Positions 24,305-34,158 are shown, counted from the first letter of the stretch. The stretch is DNA of 64,000 bases from Rhizobium album (GCF_003122325.1 NZ_QFBC01000004.1:62001-126000); one strand, 5' to 3'. Notes: a model not told the origin generated them from the letters alone. Program-made: numbers and translations.

Positions 24305-24848
24305 AGCATTGATCCGCTTGAAATACAGCTTGCCCTCGCCCTGGCGGCGCTTCACACGCGGGCAGCAGCAAGGCGATCTCCTCACGCTTCCCTGGAACGC
24401 CTAAAACGGCACTCACATCGTCCTTCGGCAGGGCAAGGCACGGCGCGGCAAGCTCGAAGGGCGGCTGGTCACGATCAAGTGCACGAAGGCCCTGAAGGAG
24501 ACGCTGGACAGCCTTCCGAAGCGTTCGCCGCGATCGTGACCACCAAGACCGGCCGAGCCTTCAAGAAGCGCTATCTGGCCGATCTATGGGAGCGACCTGC
24601 AAAGAGCCCGGCATTGCCGATCCGCACTTCCACGACATTCACGGTGCAACCGTGACAATACTCTTTTAGGCGGGATGCAATCTTGGAGAGATCGTCTCTG
24701 TGACCAGGCACTCGCTCAAGCGGGCACAGGACATTTGGACAAGTACCTCGCCTACACCAGCACGATAGCGGACAACGTAATCGCCAAGTTTGAGAACATC
24801 TTGGAAACAGAGTTTGCAAAACAGGAGACGTCAAATGAAGGGAAAAAA
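24305..24848 (+). pseudogene. Decayed tyrosine recombinase (phage/island integrase) remnant
   Basis: Fragments of an integrase catalytic domain can be read in order but in different frames. They are QQQGDLLTLPWNA, an in-frame stop, then NGTHIVLRQGKARRGKLEGR; next VTTKTGRAFKKRYLADLW in another frame; then DPHFHDIHGATVTILF ending in a stop; and finally LDKYLAYTSTIADNVIAKFE with the catalytic Tyr. Frameshifts and stops, plus loss of the Arg expected in the HxLRG box (here HDIHG) and a degenerate GHS box, mean it is dead. It ends against the 3' end of tRNA-Arg, the usual attachment site for such elements. Confidence 0.8.
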
Positions 24849-24925
24849 TGGCGCACCCGAAGAGATTCGAACTCCTGACCCCCAGATTCGTAGTCTGGTG
24901 CTCTATCCAGCTGAGCTACGGGTGC
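24849..24925 (-). tRNA. tRNA-Arg (anticodon ACG)
   Basis: A 77-nt cloverleaf. The acceptor GCACCCG pairs with CGGGTGC, followed by G and encoded CCA. The D arm contains AGCTGGATAGAGC. The anticodon stem CCAGA/TCTGG encloses loop CTACGAA with anticodon ACG, and the T arm contains GTTCGAATC. The 3' end abuts the integrase remnant. Confidence 0.97.
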
Positions 24926-25094
24926 GCGGTGCAGATGGTCAATTCCGTCTGCGTGGCGATCCTCTAAAGGCTCCCGTTGGGGAATGCAAGAGCAATTTCG
25001 CAAAAAACGTCATTTTATCCCGAACTGTTCGACAAGCGTATGAAATCAAGCGTTTCCGGCTGACGCAAAGATCGGGGTGCGGAGAGGCCGATAC

Positions 25095-26594
25095 TCATGC
25101 CCGGGCGCGATAGGCTTCCAGCGAGACGGGGCGGTCGGGGATCTCGATGCGGAACAGGGTGCCGGGGGACGGCTTTTCGGCAAGGGCGATGGTGCCGCCA
25201 TGCGCCAGCACCAGCTCGCGGGCGATCGCCAGGCCGAGCCCGGTGCCGCCGGAACGGGCCGAGCCGCGGAAGGCGGCAAACAGGTTTTCGCGCGCCTTCG
25301 GCGGCATGCCGGGGCCGGTGTCGTCGATATCGATGCTGACGACGCTGCCCAGGCGCTGCGCCGAAACGGTGATGCGGCGAACGACGCCCGGCTCACCGGG
25401 GCGATGATTGACCAGGGCCTGGTGCGCATTGCGGCAGAGATTGTGGATGATGCGGAAAAGCTGCTCGTTGTCGGCATCGACCGTCAGGTCGGGCGCAATC
25501 GTCTCGGCGAACTCGATGCCCGTATCGGCATCGATCGCCAGGATGTCCTTCACCTCCTGCAGCAGAACCACGAAGGCGATCGGCCGGCGGCGGGGCGCCG
25601 CCTCCGACGCCTGCCCGTAGGCCAGAACCTCGCTGGTATATCCGACGGCGCGGTCGATGGTGCGCAGCAGTTTCGGTGCAAAACTTTTGACCAGCGGATC
25701 CTCGGCATGCACCAGCCGGTCGGACATCAGCTGCGCCGAAGCCAGGATGTTGCGCATGTCGTGGTTGATCTTCGAGACGGCGAGGCCGAGATCGGCAAGG
25801 TTCTTCTGCTGCTTCAGGGTTTTCTGCAGCTGGGTCTGCATGGTGGCGAGATGACGGCCGGCAATCGCCAGCTCGTCCCGCCCTTGCTCGGGCACCATCA
25901 CCCGTTCGGGATCCTGGGGACTTTCGGAAAAGGCCTGCATGCTGTTGGTCAGGCGGCGGATGGGGCGGATCATGATCCGGTTGATAGTGAAGAAGATCAG
26001 CGTCGCGGTGATCAGCGAGATCAGGATCGACAGGACCAGCATGTTGCTGGAATAGTGCAGCATGGCCTTGCGCAGGCTGGCATCGGTCATGACGATCTCG
26101 ATCATCATGTCGCTTTCGCCGACCGGGCCGAAGATGCGGATGGTGCGGTTGCCGCCGAACAGCAGCGTTTCCACCGCATCCTTCACCGCCGTCAGCTGGT
26201 CCACGTCGGCGATGTTGTACTGGCCGTCCACCTCGGTGGGAATGTCCGATGCCGCCAGCAACTGCGACGTGCCGTCCTTGCGCAGCACGATCGCCTTGGT
26301 GCCGGTGGCCATCAGCGTGTCGTCCTGGACGCTGCGCGGCAATTCGGCCGGCTGCAGGCCGTCGATGACCACGGCGGCGGCAGCGGCGGTGTTGAGCCTG
26401 TCCTCCAGCCAGCGCAGGCGCATCGTGGCGACCGAGGGCGCAAAGATCAGCACTTCGGCCAGCATGACGAAAATGACGGTGAGCCAAAGGAGCTTGCCGG
26501 AAAGGCCGGCGAACATGCCGCGCAGCCCGCCCTTGACGCAGGCGCGGGGGACCGGGCTTTCCGGCATATGTTCAGACATCGGCATCTCCGCCAT
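25095..26594 (-). CDS. Orphan sensor histidine kinase
   Basis: A 499-aa membrane kinase with transmembrane helices at about residues 32-54 and 186-206, a periplasmic domain of about 130 aa and a HAMP domain (IMIRPIRRLTNSMQ). The H-box variant is SKINHDMRNILASAQL (His near residue 290). The ATPase domain has NLCRNAHQALVNH, DDTGPGMP and GGTGLGLAI. No response regulator gene is adjacent. It starts 11 bp after a flavoprotein gene on the same strand, so the two are likely co-transcribed. The signal sensed is unknown. Confidence 0.9.
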   Translation of the reverse strand: MAEMPMSEHMPESPVPRACVKGGLRGMFAGLSGKLLWLTVIFVMLAEVLIFAPSVATMRLRWLEDRLNTAAAAAVVIDGLQPAELPRSVQDDTLMATGTKAIVLRKDGTSQLLAASDIPTEVDGQYNIADVDQLTAVKDAVETLLFGGNRTIRIFGPVGESDMMIEIVMTDASLRKAMLHYSSNMLVLSILISLITATLIFFTINRIMIRPIRRLTNSMQAFSESPQDPERVMVPEQGRDELAIAGRHLATMQTQLQKTLKQQKNLADLGLAVSKINHDMRNILASAQLMSDRLVHAEDPLVKSFAPKLLRTIDRAVGYTSEVLAYGQASEAAPRRRPIAFVVLLQEVKDILAIDADTGIEFAETIAPDLTVDADNEQLFRIIHNLCRNAHQALVNHRPGEPGVVRRITVSAQRLGSVVSIDIDDTGPGMPPKARENLFAAFRGSARSGGTGLGLAIARELVLAHGGTIALAEKPSPGTLFRIEIPDRPVSLEAYRARA

Positions 26595-26605
26595 CCCCTG
26601 CCGCC

Positions 26606-28027
26606 TCAGCCCAGACGAGCGAGGAACCGGATCAAAAATCGGGTCCAGGGCTTTTGCATCAGGGGCCTATCATACGAAACCGCCGCGCTTTTTCCAATCT
26701 CGGAAAAAGTCGGGTAAGGCGGCACATGGGATCGGATGTCGTTCAAGGCAAGCCCCCTGGCCAGCACCAGCGACCAGAAATCGATCAGTTCCGCCGCATT
26801 TTCGCCAACGATCGTCACGCCGAGCACTTTTTCTTTCTGATCGACGAGGATGCGGACGAGGCCGGTGGTCCAGCGTTCGGCCCGCGCGCGGTCGTTTTCG
26901 GCATAGGGCCAGCGCAGCAGGCGGATATCGCCATGGCGTTTGCGTGCCTCCTCGATGCCGAGGCCGATTTCGGCGATCTCGGGATCGGTCCACACGATGC
27001 GGGGAACCAGATGCGGTTCGTCGCGGCGTGACAGGCGAAACAGAAGTTGCGGCAGGATCACGGCGATATGTTGTCGCGCGGCAGCCAGCGAAGATGCTCG
27101 CCCGGTCGCCTCGCCGATGGCATAGACGCGCCGGTTGCGACTGCGCAAGCCGGGGCCGACGACAATGCCGCGCTCATCTGTCCGGATGCCGGCGGCGGCA
27201 AGGTTAAGACCGGCCACCTCGGCGCGCCGGCCCGTCGCCACGAGAAGATGGCTGCAGTCGAAAACGACGGGACCGTCCGCGCTGTCGCAATGGACCCGGA
27301 TCGCCGACGGCGCCCGCTCGACATGCGACAACGCCCTGTCCTCGGCCAGCAGGATGCCTTCGGAGCGCAGCCGGTGCAGCACGATGGCGGCGGGTTCTGG
27401 GTCGCAGTCCGGCAGCGCCCTTGCCGTATCGACGACCGTCACCTGCGCCCCCAGCCGCCGGAAGCCCTGGGCGATTTCCACCGCTTCCGCGCCGGCGCCG
27501 AGCACCAGCAGCCTCTCCGGCACCGCCTTCACATCCAGGGTCGTATCTGTCGTCAGGTACTCGACCGTGGAGAGACCGGGAATATCCGGAATGACGGGCG
27601 CCGATCCACCCGCAACCACGAAACGGCGCGGCCGGACGATATAATTGCCAGCCTCGATGGTACGGCGGTCGGTAAAGCGCGCCGGGGAGCGGAGAACCCA
27701 GATGCCCCGCGCCGCCAGCCGCTCGGCGGAGGCATCGGGCGCAGCAGCTGCAACGGCAGCGGCGATGTGCGCCCGCAATGCGGTAAAATCCACGGAGACG
27801 GGACCAGTGGCGATGCCGAAAGCGTTGGCGCGTTCGATGGTGCCGACATGGCGCGCAGCAGCGGAAAAGGCCCGTAGCGCGATATCCCGTCCCACGCCCT
27901 TTTCGCCCCAGCGATCGGGTTCGACGAGGACGACGGAGACGCCAAAGGCCACCAGCGACAGCGCCAGTTCAATTCCGACGGGGCCGCCACCGATGATGCA
28001 GATGTCGGGCGAGAGGAGGTCCGCCAT
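26606..28027 (-). CDS. Flavin disulfide-reductase homologue lacking the redox cysteines
   Basis: A 473-aa protein built like dihydrolipoamide dehydrogenase or mercuric reductase. It has an N-terminal FAD motif CIIGGGPVGIELALSLVAFG, an NAD motif LVLGAGAEAVEIAQGFRRLG, the YAIGEATG FAD segment and a C-terminal dimerisation domain. The position that normally holds the CxxxxC redox pair (after VEPDRWGEKG) reads VGRDIALRAF with no cysteine, and the C-terminal catalytic His motif HPTxxE is YPTFSE. It therefore cannot carry out dithiol chemistry in the standard way. It may be an NAD(P)H oxidase or a redox sensor. It is co-oriented with the orphan kinase 11 bp downstream. Confidence 0.85.
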   Translation of the reverse strand: MADLLSPDICIIGGGPVGIELALSLVAFGVSVVLVEPDRWGEKGVGRDIALRAFSAAARHVGTIERANAFGIATGPVSVDFTALRAHIAAAVAAAAPDASAERLAARGIWVLRSPARFTDRRTIEAGNYIVRPRRFVVAGGSAPVIPDIPGLSTVEYLTTDTTLDVKAVPERLLVLGAGAEAVEIAQGFRRLGAQVTVVDTARALPDCDPEPAAIVLHRLRSEGILLAEDRALSHVERAPSAIRVHCDSADGPVVFDCSHLLVATGRRAEVAGLNLAAAGIRTDERGIVVGPGLRSRNRRVYAIGEATGRASSLAAARQHIAVILPQLLFRLSRRDEPHLVPRIVWTDPEIAEIGLGIEEARKRHGDIRLLRWPYAENDRARAERWTTGLVRILVDQKEKVLGVTIVGENAAELIDFWSLVLARGLALNDIRSHVPPYPTFSEIGKSAAVSYDRPLMQKPWTRFLIRFLARLG

Positions 28028-28122
28028 GGTCGCTGAAAATCCAACAGGGAGGGGAAGGACAGAGACCGATCTTAGCCGCCGGAGGAACGGCTTCGCAAGC
28101 CTTTGCGCCGCCGTAAAATGAA

Positions 28123-28159
28123 GCCGCCGGAACCGGTGACAAGGACCGGTTCCGGCGGC
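28123..28159 (-). terminator. Strong hairpin terminator after the chemoreceptor gene
   Basis: GCCGCCGGAACCGGT (28123-28137) and its exact inverted copy (28145-28159) form a 15-bp stem with a 7-nt loop, 39 bp past the chemoreceptor stop. On the minus strand it is followed by TTCATTTTACGG, a weak T-tract. Confidence 0.7.
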
Positions 28160-28198
28160 GATGGTTTCTGGCTGCCGAAACGGCCGCTGCGACGTGGC

Positions 28199-30199
28199 TC
28201 AGAATTCTTCCCAGCTCTGGGCAGCTGCGGCAGACTGGCCGCCGCCGAAAGCGCGGGCAACGGTGCCGGCCATGCGCCGGGCCGGGGAAGCGACAGCGCG
28301 ATGCTGTTCCCGGTTCGCCAACGCCGGCTGGCGCGCAGATCCGCCGTCGACCCTGAAGCGCACGACCAGGCCGACCAGGCTTTCGGCTTCCGCCGAGAGC
28401 TTGTGCGTCGAAGCCGACGTCTCCTCCACCATGGCGGCATTCTGCTGGGTAACCTGGTCCATCTGGTTGATGGCAGTGTTGACTTCCTGCAGACCGGTCG
28501 ACTGTTCGCGCGCCGAGACGGCAATGGCATGGATGCGATCGTTGATGCCGTTGACCTGGGCTTCGATCTGCGACAGCGCCTGTCCCGTCGCCTGCACCAG
28601 CTTGACGCCGGACTGGACTTCATCGCCGGATTTGGTGATCAGCGTCTTGATGTCCTTTGCGGCGGTGGCGGAGCGTTGCGCCAGTTCGCGGACTTCCTGG
28701 GCAACGACGGCAAATCCCTTGCCCGCTTCGCCGGCACGCGCGGCCTCGACGCCGGCATTCAGGGCCAGCAGGTTGGTCTGGAAGGCGATCTCGTCGATGA
28801 CGTTGATAATCTGGCTGATTTCTTGCGAGGCCTGCTCGATCTTGCCCATCGCGTCGATGGCGTTGCGTACGACGGAGGCGGACTGCGCCGCACTCTGCTT
28901 CGCCTCGCCGACCAGGGAGGTGGCTTCCTGGGCCCGTTCCGTGGAGTTCTTGACCACGGCGGTGATCTGGTCGAGCGCGGCAGAGGTTTCCTCCAGCGCC
29001 GCCGCCTGCTGTTCGGTCCGCTTGGAAAGATCGTCGCTGGCGTGGCGCAGTTCGTTGGTGTTGTCGTTGATCGTCGCCGACGTCTCGCGCACGGACCGCA
29101 TGGTCTGGCACAACGAGGCGAAGGTCGAGTTGACGTTTGCTTGCAGTTCGGCAAAAGCGCCCTGGAAGTCGCCGCGCATGCTCTGCGTCAGGTCGCCTTC
29201 GGCAAGGCTGGCGATCACCCGGCGCGTCTCGCTGATGCCGGTATCTACCGAGGCCAGCAGCGTGTTGATGTTGCGGGCGAAACGATTGAGGTTTTCGTCG
29301 CCGTAATCCTTGTCGATGCGCGGGCTGAAGTCGCCGGCTGCGGCGGCCGAAACCACCTGCGACATGCTGGCCTGCAGATCGTCGCTGCGGGCGCGCAGGG
29401 CCGCTTCCTGGGCATTCATGCGCTGCACGGCGAGGCCGTTTTCCTTGAACACCTGCAATGCCTTCATGATGTCGGCGATTTCGTCCTTGCGGCCGGTCGC
29501 GGGGATATCGACGGCAAAATTGCCATTGGCGACCTGGTCGATCGCATCGGTGGCGTGGCGTAACGGAACGCTCAGGTGATACGTGCCGATGTAGAAACCC
29601 ATGCCGATGCCGATGCCGATGCCGACGACGGTGATGCCGAGGACGACCATGAAGACGAAATGGCGGAATGCCATGATCGCCTGTTCCTGTGCCCTCAGGG
29701 CGGCGATGTCTGCCTCGACAACCTTGTCGATCTCCGCCTGGTAGGCTTTGCGATTGGCGCGATTGGCGTCGTTATTGCCTTGCTCGTTGGCCGCCGCCGG
29801 CCCGACCTCGACGCCGAGGCGGGCCGTTTCCATCCGGAAGACCCGGAATTGCTGGGCGCCGGCGACCAGGCTGTCGAACGAAGCTCTCTGCTCGGCGCCG
29901 ACAATTGGCCGCCAATCGGCAATGACCTTGTCCATCTTGTCGAGGCTGGAAAGAACGCCATCGGCAAACTTCTTGGCGTCTTCCGGCGACTTGGCACCGT
30001 AAATGCCACGGGAATCCATGACGACGGCGGTCACCAGCCTGTTGAGCTGCTCGCCGCGGAAGGCGCGCTCGGAGGCCAGGCTGTATTCCTGCACACGATT
30101 GCCGTATTCATTCATCGCAACGAAGGCGGTCGCGCCAATGATCAGCGCCGCCAACCCCATGACGAAAACAAGAAGATTAATTTTGCCGCGGATAGACAA
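28199..30199 (-). CDS. Methyl-accepting chemotaxis protein with SWEEF tail
   Basis: This 666-aa receptor has a transmembrane helix at residues about 8-30, a helical (four-helix-bundle-like) periplasmic sensor, a second helix near 190-212 and tandem HAMP segments. The signalling domain hairpin tip is DEIAFQTNLLALNAGVEAAR. It ends in SWEEF, a CheR/CheB tethering pentapeptide like those on high-abundance receptors. It controls flagellar rotation through CheA. The ligand is not deducible. The gene is alone on its strand, with a strong hairpin after it. Confidence 0.93.
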   Translation of the reverse strand: MSIRGKINLLVFVMGLAALIIGATAFVAMNEYGNRVQEYSLASERAFRGEQLNRLVTAVVMDSRGIYGAKSPEDAKKFADGVLSSLDKMDKVIADWRPIVGAEQRASFDSLVAGAQQFRVFRMETARLGVEVGPAAANEQGNNDANRANRKAYQAEIDKVVEADIAALRAQEQAIMAFRHFVFMVVLGITVVGIGIGIGMGFYIGTYHLSVPLRHATDAIDQVANGNFAVDIPATGRKDEIADIMKALQVFKENGLAVQRMNAQEAALRARSDDLQASMSQVVSAAAAGDFSPRIDKDYGDENLNRFARNINTLLASVDTGISETRRVIASLAEGDLTQSMRGDFQGAFAELQANVNSTFASLCQTMRSVRETSATINDNTNELRHASDDLSKRTEQQAAALEETSAALDQITAVVKNSTERAQEATSLVGEAKQSAAQSASVVRNAIDAMGKIEQASQEISQIINVIDEIAFQTNLLALNAGVEAARAGEAGKGFAVVAQEVRELAQRSATAAKDIKTLITKSGDEVQSGVKLVQATGQALSQIEAQVNGINDRIHAIAVSAREQSTGLQEVNTAINQMDQVTQQNAAMVEETSASTHKLSAEAESLVGLVVRFRVDGGSARQPALANREQHRAVASPARRMAGTVARAFGGGQSAAAAQSWEEF

Positions 30200-30637
30200 G
30201 GAGAAACTCCCAAGGACAGATGCAAGCCAGCGACATGCTGGTTGTCCTCATCATGCAGGAAATCTGTTAATCTTAAGTTTCTTCTAAAAATGCACGTTTT
30301 ACGGTAATCTTAGGCAAACAAATCCGCAGTTTCCGCCTGAAGTGGTCTTTTCTGCGTCGGTTCGGAGCAGGTTCCTGGAATCGATTCCTAAAATTGACAT
30401 TTCGCAAATACAGGCAACACAGCGGGATGGTTAACGAGATCTGCGAAATCTCGCATTGCCTCCGCCTGCCCATACATCGCCACGACAGTTTATTGACTCC
30501 CACGCCCTTCGTGCCTATAAGGCGCGCACGTTCGGCCATGCTATCCATGCCTCGGGCATGGTAAGGTCGTGCGTTTTCCAGAACGCTCTTGCACACTGCA
30601 ACATCAAGAAGGGCCGCACTCCGCGGTAGTCAAATAA
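30200..30637. other. 438-bp intergenic region with the rpmH promoter
   Basis: AT-rich stretch between the divergent chemoreceptor and rpmH. Apart from the rpmH promoter (30493-30521) and a leader of about 110 nt, no gene, RNA or repeat is recognisable. No cluster of DnaA boxes was seen. Confidence 0.5.
30493..30521 (+). promoter_or_regulatory. Sigma-70 promoter of rpmH-rnpA-yidC
   Basis: TTGACT (30493-30498), 17-nt spacer, TATAAG (30516-30521), close to the housekeeping consensus. It predicts transcription from about 30528 and a leader of about 110 nt before rpmH. Confidence 0.8.
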
Positions 30638-30772
30638 ATGAAGCGTACTTATCAGCCGTCCAAGCTTGTTCGCAAGCGCCGCCACGGTTTCCGTGCCCGC
30701 ATGGCCACCAATGGCGGTCAGAAGGTTCTCGCAGCTCGTCGCGCTCGCGGCCGCAAGCGTCTTTCGGCTTAA
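30638..30772 (+). CDS. rpmH: 50S ribosomal protein L34
   Basis: The 44-aa highly basic protein starts [20 protein letters not shown] and ends [12 protein letters not shown], the universal L34 pattern. It binds 23S rRNA in the large subunit. It is followed by rnpA and yidC in the order conserved across bacteria. Confidence 0.99.
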   Translation: MKRTYQPSKLVRKRRHGFRARMATNGGQKVLAARRARGRKRLSA

Positions 30773-30805
30773 TCGCCGGGCTTGCCCGAAAAGAGACGCG
30801 GGCGA

Positions 30806-31195
30806 ATGACGCATGATGCACCGAAATCAACTGCCGGGCGGCTGAAAAGCCGGCCGCAGTTTCTTGCTGTCCGGGAAGGGGAAAAGCTTCGGGGGAAATA
30901 TGTCCTCATCGAAGTTCTCGACCACAAAGCTCCCGAACAGGCGCCGCGTGTCGGTTTTACCGTTACGAAGAAGCAAGGCAATGCGGTGGAACGCAACCGC
31001 ATGCGACGACGCCTCCGGGAAGCCGTGCGGCTTTCCGCCCAGTTTGCAATGAAGCCCGGACATGACTATGTGATCGTCGCCCGGCGGGATGTGCTCGAAA
31101 CACCGTTCGAGAAACTTGCCGGCGAGCTGACCGACCGCATCGCGAACGGGCCGAAACCGAGGCCGTCCGGAGCGGCACGCCCCAGGAAGGTATGA
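30806..31195 (+). CDS. rnpA: Ribonuclease P protein component
   Basis: A 129-aa basic protein. The RNR motif region is [17 protein letters not shown], preceded by [11 protein letters not shown] and [13 protein letters not shown]. It assists the RNA subunit in cutting 5' leaders from tRNA precursors. ATG 30806 is preferred; a TTG eight codons upstream (30782) is the alternative, and neither has a clear ribosome site, so coupling to rpmH is likely. The stop overlaps the yidC start. Confidence 0.95.
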   Translation: MTHDAPKSTAGRLKSRPQFLAVREGEKLRGKYVLIEVLDHKAPEQAPRVGFTVTKKQGNAVERNRMRRRLREAVRLSAQFAMKPGHDYVIVARRDVLETPFEKLAGELTDRIANGPKPRPSGAARPRKV

Positions 31196-33003
31196 TGGAA
31201 AAGAACCGCAATTACTTTATAGCGATTGCCCTGTCCGTGCTGATCGTGCTCGCCTGGCAGTTCCTCTACATGAACCCGCGAATCGAGGCGCAGCGCAAGG
31301 CCGAAGAGGCCATGCAGGCGCAACAGGCGGCCCAGCAGAGCCAGCAGACGCAGACGAGCGGCCAGACCGCCGACACGCCGGCCAGCACAGCTTCCGGCAC
31401 GCTGCCGGGCTCGAGCCAGGCCACCGCGACGGCAAGCCGTGAGGAAGCGCTGGCAAAATCGACCCGCGTCTTGATCGACACCAAGTCGCTGTCCGGCTCT
31501 ATCAACCTCACCGGCGCCCGCTTCGACGACCTGAAGCTCAAGGGTTACCGCGAGACGGTCGATCCGCAGAGCCCGATCATCACGCTGTTCAATCCGGCCG
31601 ATACGCATGACGGCTATTTCGCCGAACTCGGCTACGTGCCGGATGCGACGTCCGGCACCCTGCCCGGCCCGACCACGACCTGGACGGTTGCCAGCGGCGA
31701 CAAGCTGACCGAGACGACGCCGGTCACGCTGAGCTACACCAACGAAAAGGGTGTCGCCTTCACCCGCACGATCGCCATCGACGACCGCTACATGTTCACG
31801 GTCACCGACAAGATCACCAATGCCGGCAGCGATCCGGTAACGCTGGCCTCCTACGGCCGCGTCACCCGCTACAACAAGCCGACGACGCCCTCCATCTACG
31901 TGCTGCACGAAGGTTTCATCGGCGTGCTCGGCGAGCAGGGTCTCAACGAAACCAAATACAGCGCGGTCGAAGAAGCGCCGGTCACCCCGCCGAAGGCAAC
32001 GGGCGGCTGGCTCGGCATCACCGATAAATATTGGGCGGCTGCGATCATTCCGCCGCAGACCACCGCCTACGAAACCCGCTTCTCGCACTTCACCGACGGC
32101 CAGCCGCGCTACCAGGCGGACTTCAAGGACGACGCGACGACGCTGTCGGCCGGCCAGTCCGCCGAGGTCAAGAACCTCGTCTTCGCCGGCGCCAAGGAAG
32201 TTCCGGTCATCGACCGCTACGAGGCCGAATATTCCATTCCCCGCTTCGACCGCATGATCGACTGGGGCTGGTTTTATTTCATCACCAAGCCGATGTTCAA
32301 GATGATGGATTTCTTCTATCGCTACTTCGGCAACTTCGGCATCGCCATCCTGATCACCACCATCGTCGTCAAGGGCCTGTTCTTCCCGCTCGCCAGCAAG
32401 CAATACGCTTCGATGGCCAACATGAAGAAGGTTCAGCCGAAGATGGAAGAGCTGAAGGCCAAGTTCGGCGACGACCGGATGGGCCTGCAGAAGGCGATGA
32501 TGGAGCTTTACAAGCAAGAGAAGATCAACCCGGTGGCCGGCTGCTGGCCAATCCTGTTGCAGATCCCCGTCTTCTTCGCGCTCTACAAGGTCATCTACAT
32601 CACCATCGAAATGCGTCATGCGCCGTTCTTCGGCTGGATCCAGGACCTTTCCGCGCCCGATCCGACGACCGTCTTCAACCTCTTCGGTCTCCTGCCCTAC
32701 GACGTGCCGCATTTCCTGCATCTCGGCGTCTGGCCGCTGATCATGGGTGTCACCATGTGGCTGCAGATGCGCATGAATCCGACGCCGCCGGATCCGACCC
32801 AAGCGATGCTGTTCAACTGGATGCCGGTGATCTTCACCTTCATGCTCGGCAGCTTCCCGGCCGGTCTGGTGATTTACTGGGCCTGGAACAACACCCTGTC
32901 GATCCTGCAGCAGTCGCTGATTATGAAGCGCCACGGCGTCAAGATCGAGCTGATCGACAATATCCGCGGGCTGTTCCGACGAAAGCCGGCGACCACGAAA
33001 TAG
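31192..33003 (+). CDS. yidC: Membrane protein insertase YidC
   Basis: A 603-aa integral protein. The first membrane helix is at about residues 7-24, followed by a Gln/Ala/Thr-rich linker, a large periplasmic beta domain (about 60-350), and C-terminal helices including [38 protein letters not shown] and [13 protein letters not shown]. It inserts and folds inner-membrane proteins with or without Sec. ATG 31192 overlaps the rnpA stop; the second ATG at 31195 has better spacing to AGGAAGG and may be the real start. Confidence 0.98.
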   Translation: MMEKNRNYFIAIALSVLIVLAWQFLYMNPRIEAQRKAEEAMQAQQAAQQSQQTQTSGQTADTPASTASGTLPGSSQATATASREEALAKSTRVLIDTKSLSGSINLTGARFDDLKLKGYRETVDPQSPIITLFNPADTHDGYFAELGYVPDATSGTLPGPTTTWTVASGDKLTETTPVTLSYTNEKGVAFTRTIAIDDRYMFTVTDKITNAGSDPVTLASYGRVTRYNKPTTPSIYVLHEGFIGVLGEQGLNETKYSAVEEAPVTPPKATGGWLGITDKYWAAAIIPPQTTAYETRFSHFTDGQPRYQADFKDDATTLSAGQSAEVKNLVFAGAKEVPVIDRYEAEYSIPRFDRMIDWGWFYFITKPMFKMMDFFYRYFGNFGIAILITTIVVKGLFFPLASKQYASMANMKKVQPKMEELKAKFGDDRMGLQKAMMELYKQEKINPVAGCWPILLQIPVFFALYKVIYITIEMRHAPFFGWIQDLSAPDPTTVFNLFGLLPYDVPHFLHLGVWPLIMGVTMWLQMRMNPTPPDPTQAMLFNWMPVIFTFMLGSFPAGLVIYWAWNNTLSILQQSLIMKRHGVKIELIDNIRGLFRRKPATTK

Positions 33004-33010
33004 CGACCAA

Positions 33011-33036
33011 AGCCCCGGCATCGTCCGGGGCTTTTT
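33011..33036 (+). terminator. Intrinsic terminator after yidC
   Basis: AGCCCCGG (33011-33018) pairs with CCGGGGCT (33025-33032) around a 6-nt loop, followed by a T run. It lies 7 bp after the yidC stop. Confidence 0.9.
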
Positions 33037-33165
33037 CGTCTCTGCCTACCGTCGATCTGCATCAGCTGCGATGGAAAACGCGCGACACCGGCTTGTCGCG
33101 AAAGCGCCGTCCTTATAAGGCGTTGCCGCGTATCAATGGATGGGACTCACGGGGAGGGTGGCGCA

Positions 33166-34080
33166 ATGAGCGAGCAGACGGTTTCTGCCGGACTGCAGAC
33201 GTCGGTCTACAGCGAGCGCCTCGGCGTTGCCCTGGTGTTCGGCTCCGCCTTCTTCTGGAGCTTTGGCGGCGCCATAGCCCGCTTCCTGCATATCGAAGAC
33301 AACTGGACGATCGTCTTCTGGCGTTGCCTGTTCGCCGGGCTTTTCCTCATCGCCTTCATGCTAGTTCGCGACGGGCCGGCCGGCACGGTCAGGCTGTTTC
33401 GCAACATGGGGTGGCCGGGGATCACCGTCGGGCTCTGCTTCATGATCGCCGCCACCTGCTTCATCATCGCCATCTCGCACACGACCATCGCCAATGTGCT
33501 GCTGCTTGGCGCCGGCGTGCCGCTGTTTGCCGCGCTGATCACCTGGATCTGCTTTCGCCAGCGGGTATCGCTGTTTACCTGGTGCGCCATAGCCCTCGTC
33601 ATCGTCGGCGTTTCGGTGATGGTCTCCGGTTCGTTTACCGGCGCCGTCTCGCCGATCGGCGACGCGCTGGCATTACTCATCGCCGTCGTCTTTGCGCTGG
33701 CCACCGTCATCACCCGCCGATATCCGCATGTGCGCATGACGCCGGCGACCTGTTTCGGCTGCCTTGCCGCCAGCGCCTTTGCCGCCACCCAGGCGTCGAG
33801 CCTTGCCGTGACCACCGGCGAACTGGGATTGCTGTTCGTTTTCGGCGCCTTCAACCTCGGGCTCGGCATGATGCTGTTCGCCATGGGCGCGCGTCTCATT
33901 CCTTCGGCGCTGGCTGCCTTGCTCGGCACCGCTGAAACCATGCTCGGCCCGGTCTGGGTGGCGATCATCCACGGCGAGATCCCGGCCCTGCGCACGGTGA
34001 TCGGTGGACTGCTGATCCTTGTCGCCCTGCTCGGTTATCTCACCGCCGAATTCCATCGCCAATCGAAGCTGAGAGGCTGA
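33166..34080 (+). CDS. EamA/DMT-superfamily transporter
   Basis: A 304-aa protein with ten hydrophobic helices in two EamA repeats. The first repeat includes GSAFFWSFGGAIARFLHIED and the second GLLFVFGAFNLGLGMMLFAM. Such carriers export metabolites or amino acids by drug/metabolite exchange; the substrate is unknown. ATG 33166 has GGAGG upstream. It sits between yidC and yihA, separated from yidC by a terminator. Confidence 0.9.
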   Translation: MSEQTVSAGLQTSVYSERLGVALVFGSAFFWSFGGAIARFLHIEDNWTIVFWRCLFAGLFLIAFMLVRDGPAGTVRLFRNMGWPGITVGLCFMIAATCFIIAISHTTIANVLLLGAGVPLFAALITWICFRQRVSLFTWCAIALVIVGVSVMVSGSFTGAVSPIGDALALLIAVVFALATVITRRYPHVRMTPATCFGCLAASAFAATQASSLAVTTGELGLLFVFGAFNLGLGMMLFAMGARLIPSALAALLGTAETMLGPVWVAIIHGEIPALRTVIGGLLILVALLGYLTAEFHRQSKLRG

Positions 34081-34158
34081 AACGGCCGATATGGGTTGAC
34101 TTTGCCGGCCAAAACGGTGAAGCCGAAGCTAATTTTATAAATTAGACAAGATGGACGC

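Noticed and set aside
24675-24878. Open frame of 67 codons next to tRNA-Arg as a separate gene
   Set aside because: It is the C-terminal relic of the broken integrase and runs into the tRNA gene.
28123-28159. Perfect 15-bp inverted repeat as an operator
   Set aside because: GC-rich stem 39 bp after a stop codon with a modest T-tract fits a terminator better.
30200-30640. Replication origin near rpmH
   Set aside because: No DnaA-box cluster or dnaA/dnaN gene is present; rpmH-rnpA is not next to the origin in many alphaproteobacteria.
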